From Saccharothrix syringae (GTDB lineage: Bacteria > Actinomycetota > Actinomycetes > Mycobacteriales > Pseudonocardiaceae), in the NCBI RefSeq assembly GCF_009498035.1, contig NZ_CP034550.1, positions 8,184,001 through 8,248,000 on the forward strand: a stretch of 64,000 bases of DNA, read 5' to 3'. The translations under genes and the position numbers were made by a program. Below the pieces are notes generated by a model that saw only the letters and a program-made list of their open reading frames with translations, made no database searches and was not told the DNA's origin. Below, piece after piece: positions 44,758 to 54,478 of the stretch (the stretch's first letter is position 1; each line of letters opens with the position of its first letter).

Positions 44758-46437
44758 ATGAGTGACGAGCCCGACGACCGGACCAGCTTCGCCGACCTCG
44801 GGTTGCGCCCCGAACTGCTCCGCGCCCTCGCCGGCCTGGGTTACGAGGAGCCGACCCCCATCCAGCGCGAGGCCATCGCCCCGCTCACCGAGGGCCGCGA
44901 CCTGCTCGGCCAGGCCGCCACCGGCACCGGCAAGACCGCCGCGTTCGCGCTGCCCGTGCTGGAGCGGATGGGCGACGGCGGGCGGACCGAGCGGGCGCCG
45001 TTCGCCCTCGTCCTGGTGCCGACGCGCGAACTGGCGGTGCAGGTCTCCGAGGCCGTGCACCGGTACGGGCGCGAGCTGGGCGCGCGGGTGCTGCCGATCT
45101 ACGGCGGTCAGCCGATCGGGCGACAGCTGCGGGTGCTGGAGCAGGGCGTGGACGTCGTGGTGGCCACGCCGGGCCGCGCCGTCGACCACCTCAACCGGGG
45201 CACGCTGAAGCTGGAGAAGCTGGAAGTCGTCGTGCTCGACGAGGCCGACGAGATGCTCGACATGGGCTTCGCCGAGGACCTGGACTCGATCCTGTCCGAG
45301 GCGCCGGCCGACCGGCAGACCGTGCTGTTCTCCGCCACCATGCCGCCGCACATCGACCGGCTGGCCCGGCGGCACCTCAAGGACCCGGTGCGCATCACCA
45401 TCGGCCGCGAGCAGACCGAGCCCGGCGAGGCACCGCGGGTGCGGCAGAGCGCGTACGTCGTGCCGCGCGCCCACAAGCCGGCCGCGCTGGGCCGCATCCT
45501 GGACGTGGAGGCGCCGACCGCCGCGATCGTGTTCTGCCGCACCCGCGACGAGGTCGACCAGCTCACCGAGACCCTCAACGGCCGCGGTTACCGGGCGGAG
45601 TCGCTGCACGGCGGCATCAGCCAGGAGCAGCGCGACCGCGTGATGGCGCGGTTGCGCAACGGCACGGCGGACCTGCTGGTCGCCACCGACGTCGCCGCCC
45701 GCGGCCTGGACGTCGAGCAGCTGACCCACGTGGTCAACTACAACGTGCCGTCCGCGCCGGAGTCCTACGTGCACCGCATCGGCCGGGTCGGGCGGGCGGG
45801 CCGCGAGGGCGTGGCGATCACCCTCGCCGAGCCGCGCGAGCACGGCATGCTCAAGACCATCGAGCGGGTGACCAAGCAGCGCATCCAGGTCGAGAAGGTG
45901 CCCACCATCGCCGACCTGCGGGCCCGCCGGCTGGAGCTGACCCGCGCCGCGCTGCACGAGAGCCTGCTGGAGGACGACCTGGAGGGCTTCCGGGTCGTGG
46001 TGGAGACGCTGGCCGACGAGTTCGACGTGATGATGGTCGCGCTGGCCGCGGTCAAGCTCGCGCACGAGGCCACCGGCGCGGCGGCGGACGAGGAGGAGAT
46101 CCCCGAGTACGTGCCGAGGTCCGGCGACCGCCGCGGCCGGGACGCCGCCGGCGGCGAGCGCCGGGAGCGCCGTTCCCGCCGGCCGACCGCCGGCATGACC
46201 CGCCTGTTCGTGGGCGCGGGCCGCAGCGCCGGCATCCGCCCCCAGGACCTGGTGGGCGCGATCGCCGGCGAGGCCAGGCTCAACGGCCGCGACATCGGCG
46301 CGATCGAGATCGCCGACCGCTTCTCCCTGGTCGAGGTCCCCGAGGGCGCCGCCCAGCAGGTGATCGCTTCCCTACGCGGCGCCACCATTAAGGGCCGCAA
46401 GGTGACCGTCCGCCGCGAACGCGAAGACCAGCGCTGA
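44758..46437 (+). CDS. DEAD-box RNA helicase with DbpA-type RNA-binding domain
   Basis: This 559-residue CsdA/DeaD-type helicase has a Q motif (PTPIQREAI), motif I ATGTGKT (K59), PTREL, TPGR, DEAD at 161-164, SAT, HGGISQEQRD, ATDVAARGLDVEQ and HRIGRVGRAG. The C-terminus (about residues 480-559, MTRLFVGAGRSAGIRPQDLVGAI...) is a DbpA RRM-like domain that binds RNA. It should remodel ribosomal or structured RNA in the cytoplasm, often in the cold. Monocistronic. Confidence 0.96.
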   Translation: MSDEPDDRTSFADLGLRPELLRALAGLGYEEPTPIQREAIAPLTEGRDLLGQAATGTGKTAAFALPVLERMGDGGRTERAPFALVLVPTRELAVQVSEAVHRYGRELGARVLPIYGGQPIGRQLRVLEQGVDVVVATPGRAVDHLNRGTLKLEKLEVVVLDEADEMLDMGFAEDLDSILSEAPADRQTVLFSATMPPHIDRLARRHLKDPVRITIGREQTEPGEAPRVRQSAYVVPRAHKPAALGRILDVEAPTAAIVFCRTRDEVDQLTETLNGRGYRAESLHGGISQEQRDRVMARLRNGTADLLVATDVAARGLDVEQLTHVVNYNVPSAPESYVHRIGRVGRAGREGVAITLAEPREHGMLKTIERVTKQRIQVEKVPTIADLRARRLELTRAALHESLLEDDLEGFRVVVETLADEFDVMMVALAAVKLAHEATGAAADEEEIPEYVPRSGDRRGRDAAGGERRERRSRRPTAGMTRLFVGAGRSAGIRPQDLVGAIAGEARLNGRDIGAIEIADRFSLVEVPEGAAQQVIASLRGATIKGRKVTVRREREDQR

Positions 46438-46462
46438 CCCCCACCCCCACGTGTAATCCCGC

Positions 46463-46550
46463 GCGTGTCCTCCACTCAGACACCGCGTGTCCTCCGCTCA
46501 GGCACCGCGAGTTCCGCGTTCAGGCACCGCGAGTTCTGCACCGGGGCACG
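46463..46550. repeat. 22-bp tandem array, four units
   Basis: Units start at 46463, 46485, 46507 and 46529. Typical parts are GCGTGTCCTCC...CAGACACC and GCGAGTTCCGCG...CAGGCACC. The last one and a half units lie inside the 3' end of the minus-strand esterase gene and supply its stop codon. Confidence 0.88.
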
Positions 46551-47887
46551 CGCGGGTCGGGTGGGGTGACGGGGGGATCCAGGAGCGGGGGGAGGGGGAC
46601 GCCTCGCCACGGGGTGCGGCGCGGGGTGGTCGGGGGCCCCCAGTGGTGGGTGCCGGTCCAGCCCGGGTCGCCGGTGGCGCAGAAGTCGACCCACGAGCGG
46701 AGCACGCGACGGGACAGGGCGTGGGCCTCGGCGTCGGGTGGGCCGCCGATGAGGAAGTCGGCGCCGCGGAGGTTGCCGAAGCAGAACGGCAGGTCGGCGT
46801 TGTGCCGGGCCGGCGGGCGGGTGAAGCGGGCCAGTCGGGCGCGGGGGTGGGCTTCGAACAGCCGGGTGGTGGGCTCGCCGTAGACGAAGTCGCCTGCCAG
46901 GAGCACGTGGGCGTCGGGCGGGGGCGTGTCGGCGCCGGGGAGCGGGCCGGGTAGCGCGAGGTAGGCGGTCACCACGTGGTCCGGGATGCGCCAGTCGCGG
47001 GCGAAGCGGCGCAGGGCGGCTTCGGTGCGGGCGGGGCGGAAGGAGCCCACCGCCTCGAACAGGCCGTACTCGTGGTCGGTGTGGCACAGCAGCAGGTCGA
47101 CCTCGGGCGGCGGCACGGGCAGGCGGTCGGCCACCGGGCCGAACAGCACCCGGTCGTGGCCGAGCGGTCCGGTGCGCTGCGCGTCGGCCAGCCGGGCGGC
47201 GGAGGTCACGGCCGACTCGGGCGTGGAGGCGTCGACCCACCGCGCGACCCGCCGGGCGAACGACGGCGCGTACACCCGGTTGGGCGGGCTGTGCGCGACG
47301 ACCCGCCGCACGAGGCCGGGTTCGGCGGCGAGGAACAGCGCCGACGCGGCGCCCGAGGAGTGCCCGGCCACGGTCACGTTGCCCGGGTCCCCGCCGAGCA
47401 CCTCGACGTTGTCCCGCACCCACCGCAGCGCGGCCCGCTGGTCGAGCAGCCCGCGGTTGTCCGGCCGACCCGGCACGTGCCCGAAGCCCTCGAACCCCAG
47501 CCGGTAGTTGCACGTCACCACCACCAGCCCCGCGCGGGCCAGGGCGGTGCCGTCGAAGTCGGGCTGCGCGGACGACCCGAACGTGTAGGCCCCGCCGTGG
47601 ACGAAGAACAGCACCGGCAGCCCGTCGCCCCGCTTCGGCACCCACGCGTTGAGGCTGAGCACGTCCTCGTCGCCCGGCCGCCACACCGGCGCGCCGGGCA
47701 GCCGCGCGGCCTGCGGCGCGATGGGGCCGAACTCCAGGCAGTCGACGGTGTGCCCGCCGGACACGGGCACGGGCACGGGCTCGGCGAAGCGCCGCGGCCC
47801 GAACGGCGGCTCGGCGTACCGGATGCCCAGGAACGCGTCCACCCCGGGGTCCACCGCCCGCCCCCGGAACCGCCCGCGTCGCGCCAT
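46520..47887 (-). CDS. Type B carboxylesterase
   Basis: This 455-residue alpha/beta hydrolase of the carboxylesterase/lipase family has EDVLSLNAWVP, the oxyanion hole HGGAYTFGS, and nucleophile S177 in GHSSGAAS after GGDPGNVTVAGHS. The late His is in the ARHNADLPFCFG region. There is no signal peptide, so it is cytosolic; it hydrolyses carboxylic esters of unknown identity. ATG at 47887 follows a GTG in frame. The last few residues are encoded by a tandem repeat. It is divergent from the decarboxylase gene, whose 5' region contains an imperfect copy of this gene's first bases. Confidence 0.92.
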   Translation of the reverse strand: MARRGRFRGRAVDPGVDAFLGIRYAEPPFGPRRFAEPVPVPVSGGHTVDCLEFGPIAPQAARLPGAPVWRPGDEDVLSLNAWVPKRGDGLPVLFFVHGGAYTFGSSAQPDFDGTALARAGLVVVTCNYRLGFEGFGHVPGRPDNRGLLDQRAALRWVRDNVEVLGGDPGNVTVAGHSSGAASALFLAAEPGLVRRVVAHSPPNRVYAPSFARRVARWVDASTPESAVTSAARLADAQRTGPLGHDRVLFGPVADRLPVPPPEVDLLLCHTDHEYGLFEAVGSFRPARTEAALRRFARDWRIPDHVVTAYLALPGPLPGADTPPPDAHVLLAGDFVYGEPTTRLFEAHPRARLARFTRPPARHNADLPFCFGNLRGADFLIGGPPDAEAHALSRRVLRSWVDFCATGDPGWTGTHHWGPPTTPRRTPWRGVPLPPLLDPPVTPPDPRVPRCRTRGA

Positions 47888-47975
47888 CACCGTCTACACC
47901 GCCACCACGCCGCCCACGTACAGCAGCAGCACCCCGGGAACCGCCCGCGTCGCGCCACCGCCGTCTACCCTGCCA
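47866..47975. repeat. 39-bp imperfect direct repeat at the esterase/decarboxylase divergent region
   Basis: Positions 47866-47904 and 47937-47975 share nearly all 39 bases, opening GGAACCGCCCGCGTCGCGCC. The first copy spans the start of the minus-strand esterase gene. The second lies directly ahead of the decarboxylase ATG (47979). Confidence 0.8.
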
Positions 47976-47978
47976 CGA

Positions 47979-49427
47979 ATGGGTGATCCGCTGAATGACC
48001 GGGTGAACGCGGCCGAGGCGCTGGGGCTGGTCGCCCGGGCCGCGGGCCCCTACCTGGACGCGCTGCCCGACCTGCCGGTCCGCGACGCCGCGCACGCGCA
48101 CCTGCTCGACGACCTCGACGGCCCGCTGCCGGAGTCCGGGGACGGCGCGGTGGCCGCGGTGGCGGAGCTGCTGCGGGTGGGCGTGCCGGCCGCGACGCAC
48201 TCGTCCGGCCCGCGGTTCTTCCACCTCGTGGTCGGCGGCGCGACCCCGGCCGCGCAGGCCGCGGACTGGGTGGTGTCCCTGCTCGACCAGGCCGGCGGCG
48301 TGTGGTTGAGCTCGCCGCTGGCCGCCCGGGCGGAGGCGGTGGTGCTGCGGTGGCTCAAGGAGCTGTTCGGCCTGCCCGGCGGGTACGGCGGGGTGCTCAC
48401 GTCCGGCGCGACGCTCGCCAACCTCGTCGGCCTGGCGTGCGCCCGTTCGTGGTGGGCGCGGCAGCACGGGGTGGACGTGGTCGCAGATGGCCTGGCCGGC
48501 CTGCCTCGAATGCCGGTGTTCGCCAGCGGCTACCTGCACTCCAGCACCCGCAAGTCGCTCCAGGTGCTCGGCCTGGGCCGCGACCACGTGCGCACGCCCA
48601 CCCGGGACGACGCGGGCCGGCTGGACGTCGCGGCGCTGGACCGGGAGCTGGCCGACGCGGGCCCGGCCGTGCTGGTCGGCACCGCGGGCGAGGTCAACGC
48701 GGGCGACTACGACCCGCTCGACGAGATGGCCGACGTGGCGCGGCGGCACGGCGCGTGGCTGCACGTGGACGGCGCGTTCGGCCTGTTCGCCGCGCTGTCC
48801 CCGCGCACGGCCCACCTGGTGCGCGGGGTCGGGCGGGCCGACTCGGTGGCCGCCGACGGCCACAAGTGGCTCAACGCGCCCTACGACAGCGGCTTCGCGT
48901 TCGTGCGCGACCGGGACCTGCTCGCGCGGACCTTCGGCAACGGGCTCGCCCCGTACCTGCCCGAGCCGGACGGGGAGTCGGTCAACTCCAACACGCTGAG
49001 CCCGGAGTCGGCGCGCCGCGCGCGGGCGCTGCCGATCTGGGCGGCGCTGCGCGCGTACGGCCGGGAGGGCCACCGCGCGATGGTGGAGCGGCACCTGGAC
49101 CTGGTGCTGCGCCTGGGCCGCCGGATCGCCGAGTCGCCGGACCTGGAGCTGCTGGCCCCGATCACGCTGTTCGTGGTCTGCTTCCGCTACCGGCCGCCCG
49201 GCGTGCCCGACGACGAGCTGGACGGGCTCAACCGCCGGCTGGGCGAGGCGCTGGTCGAGGACGCGCGGGTGTACGCGGGCACCACGGTGTACCGGGGCGT
49301 GGTGGCCCTGCGGCCCGCGATCGTGAACTGGCGGACCACCGAACCCGACGTGGACCTGCTGGTCACCGTGGTGCGCGAGCTGGGCGCGCGGCTGGCCCGG
49401 CGACGAAGCGGTGGCGCCTCCGGTTAG
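47979..49427 (+). CDS. Pyridoxal-phosphate-dependent decarboxylase family (group II)
   Basis: This 482-residue fold-type I PLP enzyme is related to aromatic-L-amino-acid and glutamate decarboxylases: PRFFHLVVGGATPAAQAAD, LTSGATLANL, HSSTRKSLQVLG, D264 in HVDGAFG and the Schiff-base lysine K296 in DGHKWLN. In this lineage annotated members include aspartate aminotransferase-like decarboxylases of uncertain substrate. It starts at the ATG at 47979. It is followed after 9 bases by a P1 peptidase gene, suggesting an operon with that gene and DUF4865. Confidence 0.92.
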   Translation: MGDPLNDRVNAAEALGLVARAAGPYLDALPDLPVRDAAHAHLLDDLDGPLPESGDGAVAAVAELLRVGVPAATHSSGPRFFHLVVGGATPAAQAADWVVSLLDQAGGVWLSSPLAARAEAVVLRWLKELFGLPGGYGGVLTSGATLANLVGLACARSWWARQHGVDVVADGLAGLPRMPVFASGYLHSSTRKSLQVLGLGRDHVRTPTRDDAGRLDVAALDRELADAGPAVLVGTAGEVNAGDYDPLDEMADVARRHGAWLHVDGAFGLFAALSPRTAHLVRGVGRADSVAADGHKWLNAPYDSGFAFVRDRDLLARTFGNGLAPYLPEPDGESVNSNTLSPESARRARALPIWAALRAYGREGHRAMVERHLDLVLRLGRRIAESPDLELLAPITLFVVCFRYRPPGVPDDELDGLNRRLGEALVEDARVYAGTTVYRGVVALRPAIVNWRTTEPDVDLLVTVVRELGARLARRRSGGASG

Positions 49428-49436
49428 GATCGGTCC

Positions 49437-50381
49437 GTGCGCAACGCGATCACCGACGTGCCGGGTGTGCTGGTCGGGCACGCCACGCGGATCGGCGGCG
49501 GCGCGCTGACCGGGGTCACCGCGGTGCTGTTCCCGCCGGGCACGCGGGCCGCGGTGGACGTGCGCGGCGGCGGCCCGGCGACGCGGGACACGGCCGCGCT
49601 CGACGCCCGCCACGGCGGCCGCGAGGTGCGCGGGGTCGTGCTGACCGGCGGCAGCGCCTACGGGCTGGCGGCGGCGGGGGGCGCCGCCGACGAGCTGGGC
49701 GGCTTCGTGCCCGCCGCGGCCCTGTTCGACCTCGGCCGCGGCGGCGACTTCTCCGCCCGGCCCGGTGCCGCGGAGGGCGCCGAGGCGGTGCGCGCCGCGG
49801 GCCCGGAGGTGGCGTCGGGCAACGTCGGCGCGGGCACGGGCGCGCTCAACGCCACCCTGAAGGGCGGTCTGGGCACGGCGAGCGCGCGGCTGCCCGGCGG
49901 GGTGGTCGTGGGCGCCGTCGCCGCGCTCAACGCGGTGGGCCCGTCGGTGGACGCGGGCACCGGGCTGCCGTTCGCCGCGCACCTGGGCCTGCCGGGCGAG
50001 TTCCCCGGAGCGCGGGGCGACGACCTCGACGCGGCCCGCGCCGTGCCGGGTCACGCCCAGCCGTTCAACACCGTCATCGGCGTGGTGGCCACGAACGCCC
50101 GCCTGCCGCACCCGTACCCGCTGGCCGCCGCCGCCCAGGACGGCCTCGCGCTGGCCGTCCGCCCCGCGCACGGCCTCACCGACGGCGACACCGCGTTCGC
50201 CGCCGCCACCGGCACCCGCGACGCCGACCCGCGGGCCGTGGCCGACGCGGCCAGGGCGGTCTTCGCCCGCGCGCTCGTGCACGCCCTGCTCGGCGCCGCG
50301 TCGGTGACCACGCCGTGGGGCCACCTGCCCGCCTACCGGGAGCTCTACCCGCGCACCGCCGCCGCCTACAGGGGGAACTGA
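49437..50381 (+). CDS. P1 family (DmpA-like) self-processing peptidase
   Basis: This 314-residue protein belongs to the DmpA/L-aminopeptidase group: ITDVPGVLVGHAT at the start, VLTGGSAYGLAAAGGAADEL, then GNVGAGTGALNATLKGGLGTAS and NTVIGVVATNA. Family members cut themselves before an internal Ser/Thr and then act as aminopeptidases or beta-peptidyl hydrolases. GTG at 49437 follows the decarboxylase stop by 9 bases, and its stop overlaps the DUF4865 ATG by one base, so the three genes are an operon. Confidence 0.93.
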   Translation: MRNAITDVPGVLVGHATRIGGGALTGVTAVLFPPGTRAAVDVRGGGPATRDTAALDARHGGREVRGVVLTGGSAYGLAAAGGAADELGGFVPAAALFDLGRGGDFSARPGAAEGAEAVRAAGPEVASGNVGAGTGALNATLKGGLGTASARLPGGVVVGAVAALNAVGPSVDAGTGLPFAAHLGLPGEFPGARGDDLDAARAVPGHAQPFNTVIGVVATNARLPHPYPLAAAAQDGLALAVRPAHGLTDGDTAFAAATGTRDADPRAVADAARAVFARALVHALLGAASVTTPWGHLPAYRELYPRTAAAYRGN

Positions 50382-50956
50382 TGCACCTCATGCAGTACGA
50401 GATCACGCTGCCCGCCGACTACGACATGGCGGTCATCCACCGCCGCGTCGCCACCAGGGGCTCGGCCACCGACGACTTCCCGGGCCTGGGCTTCAAGGCT
50501 TATTGCGCGCGGGAGCGCGGCGTCGACGGCTCGCCGGTCAACCAGTACGCGCCGTTCTACGCGTGGCGCGCGGTGGAGGGCATGAACGCGTTCCTGTGGG
50601 GCCCGTACTTCCGGGGCCTGAGCAACGACTTCGGCCGCCCGGTGGTGCGGCACTGGGTCGGCGCGGGCTTCGAGCGCGGCCCGGCGGGCACCGCGACCGC
50701 CGCGACCCGCCGGGTGGAGCGCGTGCCGGCCGACGCCGACGCCGGCGAGGTCGTGGAGCGGGCGCTCGCGGAGCTGCGCGACCACGCCCGCGACCCCGGC
50801 GTGCACGCCACCGCGCTGGCGGTCGACCCGAGCCGGTGGGAGCTGGTGCGCTTCACGCTGTGGCGGGACGAGACCCCCGACGAGGAGGTGCGCTACCGGG
50901 TGCTGCACCTGTCCCGGCCGGAGGCGGACGACCTCAGCCCCGGCCGCCACTGGTAG
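50381..50956 (+). CDS. DUF4865 family protein
   Basis: This 191-residue protein has the DUF4865 hallmark start MQYEITLPADYDM and GFKAYCARERGVDGSPVNQY APFYAW, GMNAFLWGP and FGRPVVRHW. Relatives are often encoded beside stress or oxidoreductase genes, and the structure suggests a Dabb-like barrel; no reaction is known. The start overlaps the peptidase stop (TGATG). The last 23 bases overlap the convergent CHAT gene. Confidence 0.88.
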   Translation: MHLMQYEITLPADYDMAVIHRRVATRGSATDDFPGLGFKAYCARERGVDGSPVNQYAPFYAWRAVEGMNAFLWGPYFRGLSNDFGRPVVRHWVGAGFERGPAGTATAATRRVERVPADADAGEVVERALAELRDHARDPGVHATALAVDPSRWELVRFTLWRDETPDEEVRYRVLHLSRPEADDLSPGRHW

Positions 50957-53900
50957 GCCGGACGCGCTCGGCGTGGGGCACGGACACGTAGGCGACCATG
51001 TCGAGCACGCCGCCGGTGCCGCGGTCCAGCTCGCGGGCGAGCCCGAGGACGCCCCGGTCGACCCGGTCCATCAGCCACGCCAGCAGCACCACCACGACGT
51101 CGGCGAGCATGCCCACCTGGACGGGCATCTCCTCGCGCCGGCCCGCGGTGACCGCGCTGGCGAAGTCGGTCATGCCGCGCTGGGTGAGCTGCCGCGGCCC
51201 GGTCTCGATGGCCCGCTTCATCGAGTCGACGACCAGCGGCACCAGCGACGCCCACACCCGGCGCGGGGCGACCTCGCAGATCAGGCCGCCGCACAGGGCC
51301 GCGGTCCACAGGGCCTCGGGGTCGCCCGCGCGCACCGCGCCGACGGCCAGGTGCGGCAGCAGCTCGGCGCCGCGCTCCCAGGCGCCGGTGGCGACCAGCT
51401 TCTCCACCGCGTGCCGGTAGTGCTCCAGGGCCTCGGCGTGCTCGCCCTGGGCGGTGAGCACGCCGCCGAGGTCGTCGTGGAACGAGGCGACCTCGGCGGC
51501 CGCGCCCAGCCGCTCGGCGAGGGCCAGGCCGACCGCGGCGCAGTGCCGCGCGGTCTCCGGCTCGCCGCGCTCGCGGTGGCACGCGCCGAGCAGGCGCAGC
51601 GCGGCCAGCTCGCCGGGCCCGTCGTCGGAGTCGCGGAACAGCTCGACGGCGGCCGCGCCGGCCTCGACCGCGCCGTCCAGGTCGCCGGCGGCGCGGCGGC
51701 GTCCGCACTCGTCGAGCTTGAACGCCGCCTGCCGGGCCCGGTCGCCCAGCTCCTCGGCCAGGTCGTGGCCCTCGGCGGCGCGGCGCAGGGCTGTGTCGGG
51801 GTCGTCGTCGCCGATGTCGGTGAGCACGGTGACCGATTCCAGCAGACCGGCGCGGTCCCCGGTCGCGCGGTACTCGTCGTGCGCGTCCAGCGCCGCCCGC
51901 CTGGCCTCGTCGGTCCGGTCCTCGCCCATCAGCAACCCCGCCATCCGCAGCAGCACGTCGGCGCGGTCGGGGCACGCCTCGCCCCGGCCCGCGCTCCGTT
52001 CGTAGTCGGCCAGGGCGGCGGCGCGGTCGCCGCGCCGCTCGGCCCGGGCCCCGGTCAGCGCGTACCGGACCGCCCACCGCCGGTCGGCGTCCTCCAGGTC
52101 GGGCAGCAGCGCGTCGATGCGCTCGACCAGCGCCGCGGCGCGCGCGTCGTCGTCCTCCAGCGCCAGCTCGGCCAGCAGCACGTCGGCGTAGGCGGGGGTG
52201 TCGGTGGCGCGGCCCGCCTCGGCGACCGCGCGCAACGCGCGCAGCTCCCGGTGCAGCACGCGGCCCAGCGGCCCGTCGGCGTGGGCGCGGGCGGCGGCGG
52301 CCAGCAGCCCGCAGGCGGTCAGCGCGGCCTCGGCGTCGGTGGTGGACCGGTCGCGCCACTCGTCGAGCCGGCCGTTGACCGTGCCCGCGTACAGGTAGGA
52401 CCGCTCGATGCCGCCGGGGGTGCCGGTGTTGACCACGGCGTGCGCGGCGGGCACCTCCTCGGCGGTCAGCCGGCGGACCGCGGTGCGGGCGAACCCGGCG
52501 GCGAGGTTGGGCGGGATGGCCCACAGCGTGCCGATGTAGCCGCGGGCGCCGGCCCGCACGAACTCGCGCCCCAGGTCGGTCCACGGCCGGCACGAGTTGT
52601 TGAACACGATCGGGCGGTGTCGCAGGGTCAGCGGCAGGTCCTCCCCGTCCAGCCGCTCGCCGCCCAGCACGACGGCGTGGTCGGCGTCGTGGCTGTTGAA
52701 GAACACCAGCTCGACCGGCAGGTCGACGACCAGGGCGCGCAGCGCGGCGACCGACGCGTCCGCTTCGGACAACACGATCGAGTGGGTGTGGTGGCCGAGC
52801 GAGGCGGTGGTCTCGGGCAGCTCGCGGAACGCGCCGGAGTCGAACACCAGGCTGAACGCGCCGGGCTCGCGCGCCACGCCCGCCCGGTGCAGCTCGGTGA
52901 GCACCACCAGCAGCGGGTCGGCCACGACGTGCCCGATGGGCTTGCGCGCCCAGTTCGCCCCCTCGGTGCGCACGAACGGGTAGGGCAGGCCGGTGGTGAA
53001 CGCGGTGAGCCTGCGGTCGCCGACCGCGTCGACGGCCTCGGCGGGCACCTGCGCGGTCACCACGGCCTCCACCGCCGCGTACGGGTCGTGGCCGCCGGTG
53101 GACAGGTAGCGCCACAGCGCCTCGACGAACCCGATGCCCTTGACCGCGTCGCCGATCGCGCCGGCCGCGGCGGTGACCCGGTCCTGCTCCTCGGCCACCA
53201 CGCGCGCGACCTCGGCCAGGTCGGGGCGCGGGGTGACGACCAGGCGGGCGCCGCGGTGGTGGGCGTAGAGGGCGGCGACCAGGTCGTCGGCGTCGCCGGT
53301 GCGCTCGACCAGCACGGCCTCGTCGGACTCGGGCTGGTCGGGGGTCGGGGGCGGCGCGCCGTCGGCCACGCGCAGCGCCGCGCCGGTGCGCAGGGCGGTG
53401 AACAGGGCTGCCACCGGGTCGGTGTCGGGCGGGACCTCCAGCACGCGGTCGGGTTCGCCGCCGCGCAGCAGCCCCCACGCGCGTTCGGTCAGCCCGGTGG
53501 GGTCGGCGGCCAGGCGCAGGTGTTCGGGCAGGTCGGCGAGGCGCACCTGTTCGGGCGGGGCGGCGGGGGCGCCGCCGGGGGTGTCGCCGGAGGTGTCGTC
53601 GGTGAGCAGCACCGCCCGGCGCACGCCGGTCGCGGCCAGCAGCTCGGCGACCAGCGCGTCGCGCCGGTGCCCGGAGCCGTCGGCCGGCCGGAGCACGAGC
53701 ACGGGCGCGAACCGGTCCCCGGGCAGGCAGGAGAGCACGACGGCGGCCGCGAGGGCCTGGTCCGGGCGGCACACCACGACCGCGTCGCCGACGTCGAACA
53801 CCGGTTCGCTGGTGACCTCCACGGTCAGCTCGGACCGGCCCGCGGGCAGCTCGGCGCACGCCCCGCCGTCCTCCGGCGCGCACGCCGCCGAACCGGACAC

Positions 53901-54197
53901 CAGCAGCCGCACCGAGCCGGGCAGGTCGAACACCACGCCGTCGCCGGTCGCGGTGCCGGGCGCGCCGACCGCGAGCCGCCAGCGGGCGGGCGCGGGCAGG
54001 TCGAAGCGCTGCCGCAGCACCGCGCGCACGTGCCCGTCGCGGGTCTCGTCGACCAGCAGGTCGCGGGTGCCGCCGTGCGGGCCGGTCAGCTGCTCGGTCG
54101 CCGGGATCGGCGGTTTGCGGTGCACGTCGAGCAGGACGGCGCGCAACAGCCCCGCCTCGAAGCGGAACCGGATTCCGTGCGGGGCACCGAGGTCCAC
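50934..54197 (-). CDS. CHAT (caspase-like) protease domain fused to TPR repeats
   Basis: This is a 1087-residue cytosolic protein (from GTG 54197; a longer start at 54242 is possible). The N-terminal 160 residues look like a beta-rich domain, and a region of unknown fold follows. The CHAT domain is at about 360-590, with FFNSHDADH (H503) and VFNNSCRPW (C536) in the two core strands, followed by ARGYIGTLWAI as in caspase-like CHAT enzymes. Residues 640-960 hold Ala-rich TPR-like helical pairs, and a last helical domain ends at 1087. CHAT-TPR proteins are peptidases switched on by other factors. No known partner gene (Cas, gasdermin) is adjacent; the divergent neighbour is a SigG-type sigma factor. 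Confidence 0.85.
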   Translation of the reverse strand: MDLGAPHGIRFRFEAGLLRAVLLDVHRKPPIPATEQLTGPHGGTRDLLVDETRDGHVRAVLRQRFDLPAPARWRLAVGAPGTATGDGVVFDLPGSVRLLVSGSAACAPEDGGACAELPAGRSELTVEVTSEPVFDVGDAVVVCRPDQALAAAVVLSCLPGDRFAPVLVLRPADGSGHRRDALVAELLAATGVRRAVLLTDDTSGDTPGGAPAAPPEQVRLADLPEHLRLAADPTGLTERAWGLLRGGEPDRVLEVPPDTDPVAALFTALRTGAALRVADGAPPPTPDQPESDEAVLVERTGDADDLVAALYAHHRGARLVVTPRPDLAEVARVVAEEQDRVTAAAGAIGDAVKGIGFVEALWRYLSTGGHDPYAAVEAVVTAQVPAEAVDAVGDRRLTAFTTGLPYPFVRTEGANWARKPIGHVVADPLLVVLTELHRAGVAREPGAFSLVFDSGAFRELPETTASLGHHTHSIVLSEADASVAALRALVVDLPVELVFFNSHDADHAVVLGGERLDGEDLPLTLRHRPIVFNNSCRPWTDLGREFVRAGARGYIGTLWAIPPNLAAGFARTAVRRLTAEEVPAAHAVVNTGTPGGIERSYLYAGTVNGRLDEWRDRSTTDAEAALTACGLLAAAARAHADGPLGRVLHRELRALRAVAEAGRATDTPAYADVLLAELALEDDDARAAALVERIDALLPDLEDADRRWAVRYALTGARAERRGDRAAALADYERSAGRGEACPDRADVLLRMAGLLMGEDRTDEARRAALDAHDEYRATGDRAGLLESVTVLTDIGDDDPDTALRRAAEGHDLAEELGDRARQAAFKLDECGRRRAAGDLDGAVEAGAAAVELFRDSDDGPGELAALRLLGACHRERGEPETARHCAAVGLALAERLGAAAEVASFHDDLGGVLTAQGEHAEALEHYRHAVEKLVATGAWERGAELLPHLAVGAVRAGDPEALWTAALCGGLICEVAPRRVWASLVPLVVDSMKRAIETGPRQLTQRGMTDFASAVTAGRREEMPVQVGMLADVVVVLLAWLMDRVDRGVLGLARELDRGTGGVLDMVAYVSVPHAERVRPTSGGRG

Positions 54198-54478
54198 AGG
54201 CTCACCACCCTTGCGGAACGGACGACGAGGTCCACCGGGCAACAGCAGGTGGCGGGCAGAAACTACGCCACGGACGCGCCGGGGCGTAGGGGAAACCGCC
54301 GGTTGACCGCCGTTGTCACACCCGACGCGGCTGTTCGGCCGACGCCGGCCACGGCACGCACCCGGTCGACCACGGCACGCGACCCGCGCCCCGGGACCGA
54401 ACAGTTTCGCGGCCCGGTCCCGTCACATGTTCGTACGACGTGCGCCCGGCACGTCGCGGCGGGACCGGAGGGGTGGCG

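Noticed and set aside
46476..50324. A 1282-codon open frame on the minus strand
   Set aside because: It runs antisense to the decarboxylase and P1 peptidase genes and through the esterase in another frame. Its Arg/Gly/His/Pro-rich product matches nothing; it is a by-product of high third-position GC.
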